Shown in pieces: positions 42,879-52,462 of a stretch of 64,000 bases of DNA (positions are counted from its first letter, which is position 1; every line of letters starts with the position of its first letter). Source of the stretch: Armatimonadota bacterium (GTDB lineage Bacteria; Armatimonadota; Zipacnadia; UBA1398; JAKPQA01); NCBI GenBank assembly GCA_029547025.1, contig JAKPQA010000279.1:1-64000 (forward strand). Direction: 5' to 3'. The notes below the pieces were generated by a model. It saw nothing but the letters and a program-made list of their open reading frames with translations, had not been told where the DNA came from and ran no database searches. The position numbers were made by a program, and so were the translations under genes.

Positions 42879-45017
42879 CTACACACCCTCGATCACGAGC
42901 AGCTCCGAGGTGAGGGCCCCTTCCAGTCGGACGGTGAGCCCCTGTTGCATCAGAACCATCCCCTCGATCTCGGCGGTCTGGCCGCTGTTGTCGAACATCA
43001 CCCGGTACCGGCGTGATCGATCCAGGCCCCGCAGTCTGAGCACGTACTCGGGCTCCGTCGGTGCGGCGAGCTGGAACAGGCCACAGATGGCCCGGGTGCG
43101 GTCATGTGAGGCGAGTTCCAGAACACCCCACCCTCGCGGCTCCGGATTGGGCACGCACGGGGTGTGGTGGTAGATGCGCCCCGTGCTCATGAAAGGCCGC
43201 ACGAAGTCCTTGTAGAGGCCAACGGCGTGCTTGAGGCGTTCCAGCAGTGCTGGGTTCCAGTTGGAGCCCATGGGCTTGGGGAAGCCGATCGTCGGCCGGA
43301 CGAACAGCAGCAGGCGGGTCTGGAACTCAAACTCGGCCGTGGTGTGGCCGCTCTGGCCGCCGATGAGTCGATCCACGTATTCCGGCGGCAGGGCCATGGT
43401 CATGCCATTCGTGATCGCGAACGAGCGGGGCGCGATCTGCCAGTCAGTCACCCATGTGTGGCTGAAGTGTCGCACCAGGCCGATGTCGGTCCGGCCGCCG
43501 CCGCCGGCGCAGTTCTCGAAAATCACGTCGGGGAACCGCCTGCGCAGCCGGTCATAGATGCCGTACAGGGCTTCGTAGTACCGGAAGTACCCGTTCTCGA
43601 CGAACCCGTCGCGGCGGGTCTGCAGACCGGGGCCCGGATGGGTGTTGTGGTCGAGGCGGAAGAACTCGAGACCATACTCCTCGATGACCCGCGCGATGGT
43701 CCCCTCCATCCACCGTGCCACGTCGGGGTTGGTCAGGTCGAGGAGTCCACCCAGGTTCCGCTGTCCGTCGTACCCGGCCGCGAGCCAGTCCGGGTGTTCC
43801 TTGCAGACGCCGCTCTCGTTGCCGATGCGCTCGGCGTCCATCCATAGGCCCCAGAGCATGCCCTTCTCGTGCACCCGCTTGCGGAATGACGCCAGACCCT
43901 CCGGGAAACGCTCTCGGTCCTCCCGCCAGTCGCCCACCGTGCTCCACCAATTGCCGCCAGGCTTGGCGTACCAACTCGCGTCGATGAAGAAGACCTCGGC
44001 CCCGAACTCGGCAGCCGCGTCGATGGCGTGAATGACCTGATCAGACGTGATCTCGATCTCGGGCCCGATGCCCGACTCCACCCATCCGCCGCGGCCTCTT
44101 GGTTGAGGCATGAATACGCTCTTTCGGAGATGATCGTGCATGGCCTGGATGACGGTGTCCAGGTCGCCGAAGGCCGCTCCCAGGTGCACCTCCGGCGTGG
44201 CGATGGTCTCCCCGGGAGCGATGATTCGTAGCGGCGCCGGTGCGTCGGGCCCGGCACGAAATGCCAATCGTGCCGCCTGGTCCATCGTGCCCGCATCCGC
44301 GTCGAGATCGAATTCGAAGCTGTACCCACCCGTCCAGGCCAACTGCCAGATGAAGTGTTCGCCCGTGGCGTTGTTCCGGACCACTACCATCGGGTGCCGA
44401 TGACGGTCTCGGCGATAGCGGCCGTCCACCCGGTAACCGGCCTGGGGGAGGTCGAACCACTGGAAGTCACCCTCGTTGCCCCAGTGGCTGTTGGCGAAGT
44501 AGCCGATCGAGTAAAGAGGGGCGTCGCCGCCGCCCATGAGCAAGCGCCAGCGGCTCGTCTTCTGCAGCACTCCGCTCCACGAGGCCACTGACGAGAGTGC
44601 CGCGGGCTGGGTCCCCGTGTTCGTGACCTCGAGCCAACGCGTCAGGATGGGCGTGCCGTCGAGCCTCGTGTGGACCTTCGCCGTGACCGGTCGCACCAGA
44701 TGACGCAGGCTGACGACCATGTGGCGTGTGTGGGCCTCGGTAGCCACCTCCTCGAGGCCCTGCCACTCCCAGTCCCACGCGAGCAGTTGCCCGTCGACCT
44801 CCAGCCAGAATGCCTGGGGCGTCGCATGCTCGGCGGGGTTGAGTCGGCCGTCGTAGAAGTTCACGTACCCTGAGGCATTCCACCCGCGGCCCACGAGACG
44901 TCCCTGAGTCAGCGACTCCTCATATACGACCAAGCCGCTGCGGTAGGTGATCGTCGGCTCGGCCCCCTCAGTCAGCAGGACATCGGACCAGTCGTTACCA
45001 AGCTCGCTGCTGCTCAT
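42879..45017 (-). CDS. Alpha-galactosidase, GH36
   Basis: 712 residues, typical GH36 length. The N-terminal beta-supersandwich is at about 1-310. The TIM barrel has FFIDASWYAKPGGNWWSTVG and FFRLDHNTHPGPG (nucleophile D456), FENCAGGGGRTD and an acid/base candidate in TWVTDWQIAP. The C-terminal beta domain follows. It hydrolyses alpha-galactosides; no signal peptide is seen, so it is probably cytoplasmic. RBS GAGGGAG is upstream of the ATG. Upstream neighbours GH29 and the LamG protein point to heterogalactan or glycoprotein glycan use. Confidence 0.9.
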   Translation of the reverse strand: MSSSELGNDWSDVLLTEGAEPTITYRSGLVVYEESLTQGRLVGRGWNASGYVNFYDGRLNPAEHATPQAFWLEVDGQLLAWDWEWQGLEEVATEAHTRHMVVSLRHLVRPVTAKVHTRLDGTPILTRWLEVTNTGTQPAALSSVASWSGVLQKTSRWRLLMGGGDAPLYSIGYFANSHWGNEGDFQWFDLPQAGYRVDGRYRRDRHRHPMVVVRNNATGEHFIWQLAWTGGYSFEFDLDADAGTMDQAARLAFRAGPDAPAPLRIIAPGETIATPEVHLGAAFGDLDTVIQAMHDHLRKSVFMPQPRGRGGWVESGIGPEIEITSDQVIHAIDAAAEFGAEVFFIDASWYAKPGGNWWSTVGDWREDRERFPEGLASFRKRVHEKGMLWGLWMDAERIGNESGVCKEHPDWLAAGYDGQRNLGGLLDLTNPDVARWMEGTIARVIEEYGLEFFRLDHNTHPGPGLQTRRDGFVENGYFRYYEALYGIYDRLRRRFPDVIFENCAGGGGRTDIGLVRHFSHTWVTDWQIAPRSFAITNGMTMALPPEYVDRLIGGQSGHTTAEFEFQTRLLLFVRPTIGFPKPMGSNWNPALLERLKHAVGLYKDFVRPFMSTGRIYHHTPCVPNPEPRGWGVLELASHDRTRAICGLFQLAAPTEPEYVLRLRGLDRSRRYRVMFDNSGQTAEIEGMVLMQQGLTVRLEGALTSELLVIEGV

Positions 45018-45134
45018 GTCGGGCTCCCTCTACTCGGCCATCGGCCAACGACCACGCACTGCGGCACACGCCGCCCAGGGCATCGGTTTCGGCAGCAATC
45101 CGAGCCGTCCTGCCAGGGCAGACGGCAGCGGAGC

Positions 45135-48100
45135 TCACGGCGCCAGAGTGCGGATGTCCCAGGGCCTGATCTGCAGCCGCACCTCGCCCCGTCCGCCCCG
45201 GCGCTCGATGTCGCATCGCGTGTTGAGGGCGAGATCGCGCAGGCCGCGCATCGCGTAGCCCGCGGGCAACACGAGGGTGATCTCGCGTGCCTCCGGGCCG
45301 TCGTTCACGATGCTGATGCGGTCGCGGAACATCCGCACACAGAGGCGCTCATCGGCGGCTGCGGCAGCCGGCTCGACCCGACCGGGGAACGGCTGCGGGT
45401 CGACCATTGGCAGCCCGCGGTAGGCGCGGCAGAACTCCCGCAGGTCCGTCTCGTGGCCCATGGTGGCGCGGAACCAGTTGTAGAAGCAGAAGCTGCCGGG
45501 GTTCTGATACCGCAGGGCGTGCGTCATCGGCTCATAGAACGCGCGGCCACGCGGTGAGGCCGGCCCGACGCGAAAGCCCAACGGGTGATCGGGCAGCTCC
45601 CAGTAGATGTAGTAGAGCTCGACGCCGCTGGGCGAGGCCGTCCGGAAGAACCCGTCGATCGGTGGCTGAAAGAAGAACTCCTTGTTCCAGCGCTGCAGCC
45701 AGTACCGGTCGGCGTTGACGCCCATCACCCGTGAGAGGGTCAGGCCGCGATCTGCGGTGTACAGCGCCGGGTCGTAGCCATGGTATTTGTGGAGCGTCAG
45801 TAGGTCGACGGGCCCACTCTCCCAGTCGCGCTTCTCGCCCGGGTCGTTCGCGGGGATCTTCGTGAAGACGATGAGCTGCTTCGCCGGATCGACCGCGCGC
45901 ACGGCCGCAGCCAGGCGTAGCCAGTGGTCATGGATCCGCTGGCACCGCCACTCGATCCACTCATCCCACGCATTCGCCTTCAGCCAGTCGTACCGGCTCT
46001 GGGCGTCGCCCGCAGTGCCGCCCACGGGCTCCCCACGGTCCTTCTCGAACTCGCGGATGTCGAACTCGCTGTACCCCGACTCCTCCGGCGGGTGCTCGCG
46101 GTCCACGCCCACATAGAGACTCCCGAACTTCCCGTTCGCTCGGAAGCCGACGGCCGGCACGTTGGGCCAGCCTTTGGTCTTTCGCGCCAGCTCGCAGAGC
46201 ATGTCCTGCAGGAGTTGCTGCACCTGCGGGTGTAGAGGATCGGGAACGAGGCCAAAGAAGCGCATCGTCTCCCCTCGGCGAGTGAGCTGGTAGGCCTCTC
46301 TGTCCGCGTACAGTGTCTTGCCCGCATCATCGGACAGGTAGAAGCACGTGGAGTCGATGCGCGGAACGACCTCGATCCCCTTCGCCTTGGTGATCGGGAG
46401 GGTGTCCTCGAGGACGTCGGCATCGCCTTGGCGCGGGAAGATGTCCGAGTCGAACTCCGCGCTCCGGCCGAACTGGTAAGGGTGGAACTCGATGCGGCTG
46501 AAGCCCATGAACCGGAGGTAGTCGGTGAGTGTGTCCACGGAGGCACGCCGCGTGCCCTCGGTGCTCGCGCAGAAGCCGTACTCGCTGTACAGCGGCGAAA
46601 CCCACGGGTAGAACAGGCTGACGCTGCGCTCGGCCTCGTCCACCTCGGCCGGCAAGTCAGCGAGGTCGGCCGTAACCTCGTAGACAGACAGGCGAGCCAC
46701 GGCCGCGCCCGTGCCTTCGTCCTGCTGGAGCTCGCGGCGCGAGTCGGTGATCGTGACCGTCACCGCATCGCTCTTCGGGTAGAAGAGCGTGATCTGCTGG
46801 AATGGCTGCCCGTCGAGCGCATACTCGCGCCCGGTGTACGTGACGTTCAGGTTGGTGAGGTCGGTCGCGCCCACGCCGGTGGCCGCCAGGAGTGGGGCGA
46901 CGCCGCTGCCCGGCGCCACGTCGATCGCAGTCTCGAGGTAGCGCTCGCGGTCGTTGAGGGTGTCAACGACCAACAGGTGCGGAACCGGCCGCGGCGCGCT
47001 CGCCAGCCGGTACTGGAACCCCGGCACAACGCTCGCCGTGTTGCCGTAGACCTCCCTCTGCTCCCTGACGCTCTCACGAGTGCCCGTGATGCGGTAGGGC
47101 CGTCCGTCGCCCAGCGCGGACACATGCGAGGTGCCCCACTCGCGAAAGCCGTGGTCGGTCCGGCTGCAGTCCACCTCGTCGACCAACCGGCACGGCAGTA
47201 CATCCACGATACGGCCCGACTCCACCAACGACTCGCATAGCTCCTGCCCGGCTCTGTCGTAGGGGCGCACGGCGCCATCAAACCAGAAGGCGACGCCCTC
47301 GCCCGGCGCCAAGTACACGTCCTCCCCGCGCAGAACCTTGCGGTGCGAGAACCGCCAGGCCCTTCTGGCATCGCCCGCGGGCGGTCGCGAGACCTGGACC
47401 GTCGTTGCCCACGGCGCCGCGTCGGCCACAACCGCCCCGGCCAGGCTCGCGGCAAGCTCATGCTCGCCAGGCACGAGGTGGTAGTACGCGGGGAGTTCGA
47501 AGTGCAGTGGACCATAGGTGGCCGCGCCTGGCCGGAGCCTAGCCGTCGCTTGGCCCTCGACGCACGGCAAGGGCAGGCCGTCCAGCGTCACCGACAAGGG
47601 CAGTTCGTCCGGCGTAGCCTCGGCGGCCTCGCAGGCGAGCGTCACCGCGAACGGCCGGCCGATGGTGATCGTGTCCGGTGCCTTCAGTTGTGTCGGCCTG
47701 ACCGCCGGCAGGGCTTGGCCCGTTGCCACTCGTGCCACCTGCCCGGCGTCAAGCGGCGCGCTGTAGATCACCACGTCCTCGATGAGGGCCTGGGCCGGCG
47801 AGCCGCCGCTCCAGTTGGCGCCGATGTAGAACCGCGTGCCCGGCTTGGGCTCCCACTCGAGTTCCAGGACCGCGACCTGCCGGCCATCGATGAACAGCCG
47901 CGTCCCGGCCTGGCAGTCCCACGCGACCGCGAGGTGGTGCCATTCGCCGGCCTTCCAGTCGGCGATGCCGAACTCGATGTCTCTCAGCTCCTCCGTGCGG
48001 ATGTCAAATCGGAGCGAGTCGCCCGACAGCCACTTCCACAGGTGCAGGTTGTTCGCGGCCGGCTGGTTGAAGTCGAGGTCATCAGCGAAGAAGCTGTGGT

Positions 48101-48398
48101 TCTGCCCGTCGGCCCCGTCCCATTGCGGGCAGACCCACATGCCGATGGTCCCTCGCGCCTTGTCGAGGTTGCCGTCCGCCGAGTAGCTCAGGACGCACTG
48201 GCCGTCGGCCACGAACGCACGCCCGTGCCTCCCCGGGGCGAACTCGGGCGTGCCCTGCGTGGAGGCTTCGCCCCTGCCGACCTGCGGAGCCACGCTGCCA
48301 TTCAGATCGGCGCGGAAGACAACCTGAGGCCCCCTGGCGTCGGGTGCAGCCGCTGTCATGAGCGTCGGGGCCAAGGTGAGTGCAGCGAGCAGGTGCAT
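45135..48398 (-). CDS. Large secreted protein: LamG-like domain with glycosidase-like barrel
   Basis: 1087 residues. A signal peptide (LLAALTLAPTLMTAAAPDA) precedes a LamG/concanavalin-like domain (about 22-230, KARGTIGMWVCPQWDGADG, then LAVAWDCQAGTRLFIDGRQV). A beta-rich middle is followed by a TIM-barrel-like region with MGFSRIEFHPYQFGRS and DVLEDTLPITKAKGIEVVPR, ending in a beta-sandwich. It looks like an extracellular glycosidase of an uncertain family. The ATG at 48398 has GGAGG 7 nt upstream; a longer open frame lacks support. Confidence 0.7.
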   Translation of the reverse strand: MHLLAALTLAPTLMTAAAPDARGPQVVFRADLNGSVAPQVGRGEASTQGTPEFAPGRHGRAFVADGQCVLSYSADGNLDKARGTIGMWVCPQWDGADGQNHSFFADDLDFNQPAANNLHLWKWLSGDSLRFDIRTEELRDIEFGIADWKAGEWHHLAVAWDCQAGTRLFIDGRQVAVLELEWEPKPGTRFYIGANWSGGSPAQALIEDVVIYSAPLDAGQVARVATGQALPAVRPTQLKAPDTITIGRPFAVTLACEAAEATPDELPLSVTLDGLPLPCVEGQATARLRPGAATYGPLHFELPAYYHLVPGEHELAASLAGAVVADAAPWATTVQVSRPPAGDARRAWRFSHRKVLRGEDVYLAPGEGVAFWFDGAVRPYDRAGQELCESLVESGRIVDVLPCRLVDEVDCSRTDHGFREWGTSHVSALGDGRPYRITGTRESVREQREVYGNTASVVPGFQYRLASAPRPVPHLLVVDTLNDRERYLETAIDVAPGSGVAPLLAATGVGATDLTNLNVTYTGREYALDGQPFQQITLFYPKSDAVTVTITDSRRELQQDEGTGAAVARLSVYEVTADLADLPAEVDEAERSVSLFYPWVSPLYSEYGFCASTEGTRRASVDTLTDYLRFMGFSRIEFHPYQFGRSAEFDSDIFPRQGDADVLEDTLPITKAKGIEVVPRIDSTCFYLSDDAGKTLYADREAYQLTRRGETMRFFGLVPDPLHPQVQQLLQDMLCELARKTKGWPNVPAVGFRANGKFGSLYVGVDREHPPEESGYSEFDIREFEKDRGEPVGGTAGDAQSRYDWLKANAWDEWIEWRCQRIHDHWLRLAAAVRAVDPAKQLIVFTKIPANDPGEKRDWESGPVDLLTLHKYHGYDPALYTADRGLTLSRVMGVNADRYWLQRWNKEFFFQPPIDGFFRTASPSGVELYYIYWELPDHPLGFRVGPASPRGRAFYEPMTHALRYQNPGSFCFYNWFRATMGHETDLREFCRAYRGLPMVDPQPFPGRVEPAAAAADERLCVRMFRDRISIVNDGPEAREITLVLPAGYAMRGLRDLALNTRCDIERRGGRGEVRLQIRPWDIRTLAP

Positions 48399-48855
48399 GG
48401 GCGGACCTCCAGTGTGTGTATCTGGTTCGGCATCAAGAGTCACCGGCCCGGGTGGCGATGACTTGGGGCACCGTCTGTGCCGGCACTCCCCAACCGTCTG
48501 TCCCAAGCGCACCCGGTCCATGGCGGAGCACCCGCCCAAGGCACGACGGACACCACCGGACTGCGCGACCGCGCCGAATGGCTTTCCGCGGGCGCGAACC
48601 GTGCGTACCTACCGCCGGAAAGACTCCGTACGGCCCCGTGAGGCCGGTGCACCGCCTGGACCATTCGCTCTGCCCGAGGTGCCGCCCACCGCGGCGTAAT
48701 CCCGGGGTGGGCCGTACGGCGTTGCCCCCGGCTCTCCTTCGTGTCTGTCGCGGACCATCGCCGTTCGACGTCCACGCCGTCAATGCCCGGTGCGGCTCCA
48801 CATTGGTGGCGCGTGGGCGGACTCCACTCCTATGCCCGGCCCGGTCGGCACGCCC
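48399..48855. other. Intergenic region, no gene seen
   Basis: About 450 bp between two minus-strand genes. I see only scattered open frames with no ribosome sites or protein-like composition. It may carry the promoter for the LamG gene. Confidence 0.35.
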
Positions 48856-50193
48856 CTACCGCACCTCGGCGACCCGCACGACCATGTTCACCCCGGGCGG
48901 GTACGGCGTTACGTGCACGGTGAGCATATCGTCATCGCCGCGCTCGAACTTCAGCTCCTCGCCATTGTCCATCCACCGGACAGACCGGACGGGTCGATCG
49001 ACGCCGGCGAACACTCTCGGCCCGTGACCCGCCACCCCCGTCACAACGTGCTCGCCCGGCCTCGGCAGTATGTCGTGCACGAACAGGAACAGCCGATCGT
49101 CGACCTGGACAGCGAAGTCTCGCCCCGGGCCCCTGACGGCTGTCGGCTTGCCCTTGTAGATAGGTTCGGCGTGACGATCGACCCACCCGCCGGCGCGCTC
49201 GAAGGCTGCAGACTCATACGCGGGTAGCCTTCCCTCAGGCGTCGGGCCGATGTTCAGGAGCAGATTGGCGCCGACTCCCCGGCACGCGCAGAGGTCCTCG
49301 ATAATCCCCTTCGGCGAAAGGTAGTTGTAGTCATTGGGCGTGATGCCCCAGTGGGAGTTCATCGACTCGCACATCTCCGCCGCAACGTACTTGGCAGCGC
49401 CCTGGCGGTCCATTCGCGTCGGATGGCTCTGCTCGAACGTCACGCAGTCCACCTCCGGATGCCCCAGCGCGCCAGGAGCATCGACGCCCGTGTTGTTGAT
49501 GATGACCGCTTCGGGCTGGAGGCGGCGGATGATGCTGTAGAGCCGGTCCTCCTTCCAGTCGGCGTCCCGCTTGCTCCAGTTCCCGTCGAACCAGAACCCA
49601 CCCAACTTTCCGTAGTAGGTGCAGAGCACTTCGATCGACTTGTGGAGGTACTCGAGATACGCGTCGAAGTCCTGGGTGAAGCTGGGCTGATACCAGTCGT
49701 ATGTGGTGTGGTAGAGGAACGGCTCGATCCCCTCTGCCCGGCAGCCCTCCACAAACTCGGCGACGAGATCGCGCCCGGGGCCGACGTGCACGGCGTCGTA
49801 ATCCGACAAGCCCCGCGTGTCGTAGAGGCTGAAGCCGTCATGCTGGCGCGCAGTCAGCGTCATGTACCGCATCCCGCTCCGGCGCGCCGTCGCCGCCCAG
49901 GCTCGCGGGTTGAACTCCTTGGCCGTGAACCGAGGGACCTGTCGCTTGTAGTCCTCGAGTGGGAATCGTCCCGGGTGCATCGCCCACACACATTGCCCCA
50001 TGAGCGAGAACACTCCCCAGTGCACGAACATCCCGTATGCGAGTTCCTCGAACCGCGCGATACGGGGCTCCGGTACCGGGATCACCCTCGCTCCCCCTTC
50101 CGTGTCGCGTCCGACTGTTGGCCGATGACCGGCTGCGACCACGACCGCACCGGTGGTGAATAGCTTCAGCAGTGTGCGTCGAGTCTGGGGCAT
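48856..50193 (-). CDS. Alpha-L-fucosidase, GH29, Tat-exported
   Basis: 445 residues. A Tat-like signal (TRRTLLKLFTTGAVVVAAG) is at the N-terminus. The GH29 barrel has YGMFVHWGVFS (about 53), ARQHDGFSLYDT, and the nucleophile in GGFWFDGNW (D203). It hydrolyses alpha-L-fucosides of plant or algal glycans or glycoproteins outside the cytoplasm. The ATG is 7 bp after the phosphodiesterase stop, so the two are likely co-transcribed. Confidence 0.92.
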   Translation of the reverse strand: MPQTRRTLLKLFTTGAVVVAAGHRPTVGRDTEGGARVIPVPEPRIARFEELAYGMFVHWGVFSLMGQCVWAMHPGRFPLEDYKRQVPRFTAKEFNPRAWAATARRSGMRYMTLTARQHDGFSLYDTRGLSDYDAVHVGPGRDLVAEFVEGCRAEGIEPFLYHTTYDWYQPSFTQDFDAYLEYLHKSIEVLCTYYGKLGGFWFDGNWSKRDADWKEDRLYSIIRRLQPEAVIINNTGVDAPGALGHPEVDCVTFEQSHPTRMDRQGAAKYVAAEMCESMNSHWGITPNDYNYLSPKGIIEDLCACRGVGANLLLNIGPTPEGRLPAYESAAFERAGGWVDRHAEPIYKGKPTAVRGPGRDFAVQVDDRLFLFVHDILPRPGEHVVTGVAGHGPRVFAGVDRPVRSVRWMDNGEELKFERGDDDMLTVHVTPYPPGVNMVVRVAEVR

Positions 50194-50200
50194 CCTCAGA

Positions 50201-51688
50201 TCACTCCGGCGCCTCGGCCTGGCTCGCCTTCTTCAGCGCGTCGCGCACCGGCCCCAGCAGACTGGTGGCCCTGTCCTGGTTCGTGGCGTCCGCTGCGCTT
50301 CCCTCGGCCAGCGCATCGTTCAGGACTACCCCGTCGAAAGGCCCGCCCCGCAGGCCGAGTAGACGACACAGGGTCGGGGTGACGTCGGCCAGGGTGGCAG
50401 GCGCACTCGATACCACACCACCCGCGATCCCGGGCCCTGCCCAGACCATGGGGATGTGCTGCGCGTGCCATGTCAGGCCTGTGTGCACACCGAAAGGCCT
50501 GTTCGGGTCGGACGAACCGATCACCGTGTCCTCGGGCAGCACGAAAACCACATCGGGCCCCTGAGGGCCTGCGTAGGTTGACAGCAGGAACTGGCAGGCG
50601 GTATCGAATGCAGGATCGGGTGTAGGGCCGGGCGCCAGGCGGTAGGGCGCGTTCGGGTCACCACCCGGCCGGTAGTAGACCGCCTTCGCGCCCGGTACCG
50701 CGCCATCGGCCAGGGCGAACGCGAGGGCCTCAGTCTTGGTCGGGTCCGAGAGCCACAGATGCTCGTGCGTCATCTCTCCCGAGACCATGAGCCGACGCGT
50801 GATATCCCATATGGCTCGCGGATGGACCACATGCCGGCTGGGAAGCTGTCCGTGATCCGCCACGATGCAGAACACGGTCTCGTCATACATGCCATTCTCG
50901 CGGTACGCCGCCACGAGCCGGCCGATCTGTGTGTCCACATTTGCGGCCACGACCGACATGACGTCCGGTGCCGTCACCCCACCGGTGAAATGGCCCATGC
51001 GGTCGGTGTCCGGCAGGTTGATCAGCAGCAACTTGGGCCGCTTCGCCTTCACGATGTCAATGGCGGCCGTAACGGCCGAAGTGTCCAGGATAGTCCAGTC
51101 GCGCGCATCGCCCACCGGGCCCTGATCGAGCGAGGAGTCGGGCGGGAAGTAGACGATCTCATCGGCATCTGGCCCCCCCATCAGCATCGCGGCGTAGTAC
51201 TTGCCGCATGTCACGGCAGCCACATATGCCCTGGGATCCAACCGCTTGACCAGTGTGCTGAGTGACGCGATGCCCCGCTCGGGGTACACGCGCAGCAGGT
51301 TCCCGTCAGCGGCGGCCTTGAGCCCGGTGATACTGACCTTCTTGCCCGTGTTTCGGTCGATCCATTCATGGGCCACAATGCCATGCGATCGGGGCAGCAG
51401 GCCGGTCACCAGAGTCGCGTGGCCGGGCGGCGTATCGGAGACGAGGTGCCCCACCATGGCCTCGGCGTAACGGGTACCCCGCGAGCCCAATGCATCGATG
51501 TTCGGCGTTGGGGCAAGCTCCAGGTACTCCGGCCGGCAGCCATCGATCACAACGACCACCGCCCGTTGGGCCGGCGCCGGCTCCGCCCATCCCACCACGC
51601 AATGCACGAGCGCCAGCGCCAGCCACACGGCGAACCCTCGCGGTCCACACCCGAACTCCCGATGTCCAAACCGTCGCGCACGACCCAT
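50201..51688 (-). CDS. Secreted alkaline phosphatase/phosphodiesterase family protein
   Basis: 495 residues. The signal is FAVWLALALVHCVVGWAEPA. The NPP/PafA-like core has VVVIDGCRPEYLELAP (metal Asp), DTPPGHATLVTGLLPRSHGI (Thr nucleophile region), LPDTDRMGHFTG and CIVADHGQLPS, then a late HTGLTW metal His. It hydrolyses phosphate mono- or diesters outside the cell. The ATG at 51688 has GAGGTGAC about 8 nt upstream. It precedes the fucosidase, perhaps for phosphorylated glycans; this is inference. Confidence 0.88.
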   Translation of the reverse strand: MGRARRFGHREFGCGPRGFAVWLALALVHCVVGWAEPAPAQRAVVVVIDGCRPEYLELAPTPNIDALGSRGTRYAEAMVGHLVSDTPPGHATLVTGLLPRSHGIVAHEWIDRNTGKKVSITGLKAAADGNLLRVYPERGIASLSTLVKRLDPRAYVAAVTCGKYYAAMLMGGPDADEIVYFPPDSSLDQGPVGDARDWTILDTSAVTAAIDIVKAKRPKLLLINLPDTDRMGHFTGGVTAPDVMSVVAANVDTQIGRLVAAYRENGMYDETVFCIVADHGQLPSRHVVHPRAIWDITRRLMVSGEMTHEHLWLSDPTKTEALAFALADGAVPGAKAVYYRPGGDPNAPYRLAPGPTPDPAFDTACQFLLSTYAGPQGPDVVFVLPEDTVIGSSDPNRPFGVHTGLTWHAQHIPMVWAGPGIAGGVVSSAPATLADVTPTLCRLLGLRGGPFDGVVLNDALAEGSAADATNQDRATSLLGPVRDALKKASQAEAPE

Positions 51689-52020
51689 TTCGTGGTCACC
51701 TCGTCCAGCATCACCGTCGCACACCATGGTAACAGACGCTCCGTACACCTCAGAGGTGCCGGCCGCAGCCTGCTAAGCCTTATTGCCTGGGCAGCCATCG
51801 TCTGGACATGACCGTGGCGGTGACACCCGTTGTTGCCCGCCACTCAGGAGGCGCCATGCACTGCTGGTAAATGAGCCGCGCCATCGGCGCCGCTGGCGCC
51901 ACGGCCCAGACGGCCGCGCCGGGGCCCTTCGGCAGGGCACCCCGACGGGCGCCGCGGTCGAGGTACCCTGGTCAGTCGTCGGCCGACGACGGGCTTTGGC
52001 CCAGCCGGTGGGGTGTCTGT
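51689..52020. other. Intergenic region, no gene seen
   Basis: About 330 bp between the phosphodiesterase gene and the tRNA promoter. It contains AGGAGG at 51847 followed by a four-codon frame (MHCW then stop), which I do not count as a gene. Confidence 0.35.
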
Positions 52021-52050
52021 TTGACCCTCGCTACAACGCCGGGCTATACT
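52021..52050 (+). promoter_or_regulatory. tRNA-Leu promoter
   Basis: TTGACC (52021-52026), 18-bp spacer, TATACT (52045-52050). The tRNA starts 23 bp downstream. Confidence 0.75.
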
Positions 52051-52073
52051 CACGCGTACCACGAACGAATCGG

Positions 52074-52158
52074 GCCGAAGTGGCGGAATCGGCAGACGCG
52101 GCGGACTCAAAATCCGTTGCCCCTCGCGGGCGTGTGGGTTCAACTCCCACCTTCGGCA
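52074..52158 (+). tRNA. tRNA-Leu(CAA)
   Basis: Acceptor GCCGAAG pairs with CTTCGGC. The anticodon loop CTCAAAA gives CAA, reading UUG. A long variable arm and a GGTTCAACTCCC T-arm confirm a class II tRNA-Leu. CCA is not fully encoded (ACC then T). Confidence 0.96.
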
Positions 52159-52462
52159 CCTGTCCCGATTCATGGCGCCCCTCGGCGGGGCAGCATCCGA
52201 GTGCGAACGGCCGACTTCGGCCGACTCGGGCGTGTCCATCCTCGAGACGGGCGGCGCGACGAGCGCCGTGATCTGCAGGGCATTGGCCGCCCCTCAGGCC
52301 CCGCCGCGCGCGGACGCGGATGTGCCGCCTCCCCAACTGGTCGTGTCGGCTCCGGTTGCGGCTGGCCATGCGGTGCTGCCCGATGCGGCTCATGTGGGCA
52401 TTCCCGGCGACCTGCGCCTCCTGTATCCTGGGGCCTGCTGCCACGCGGGAGGTGCTCCGCCT
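52159..52462. other. Leader region of the beta-helix gene, no gene seen
   Basis: About 300 bp between the tRNA and the beta-helix lyase. The open frame of the next gene extends back into it, but without protein-like features before GTG 52463. Confidence 0.35.

Noticed and set aside
51847-51870. AGGAGG followed by a four-codon ORF (MHCW)
   Set aside because: Too short to call and followed by a stop; no sign of reading into a longer frame.
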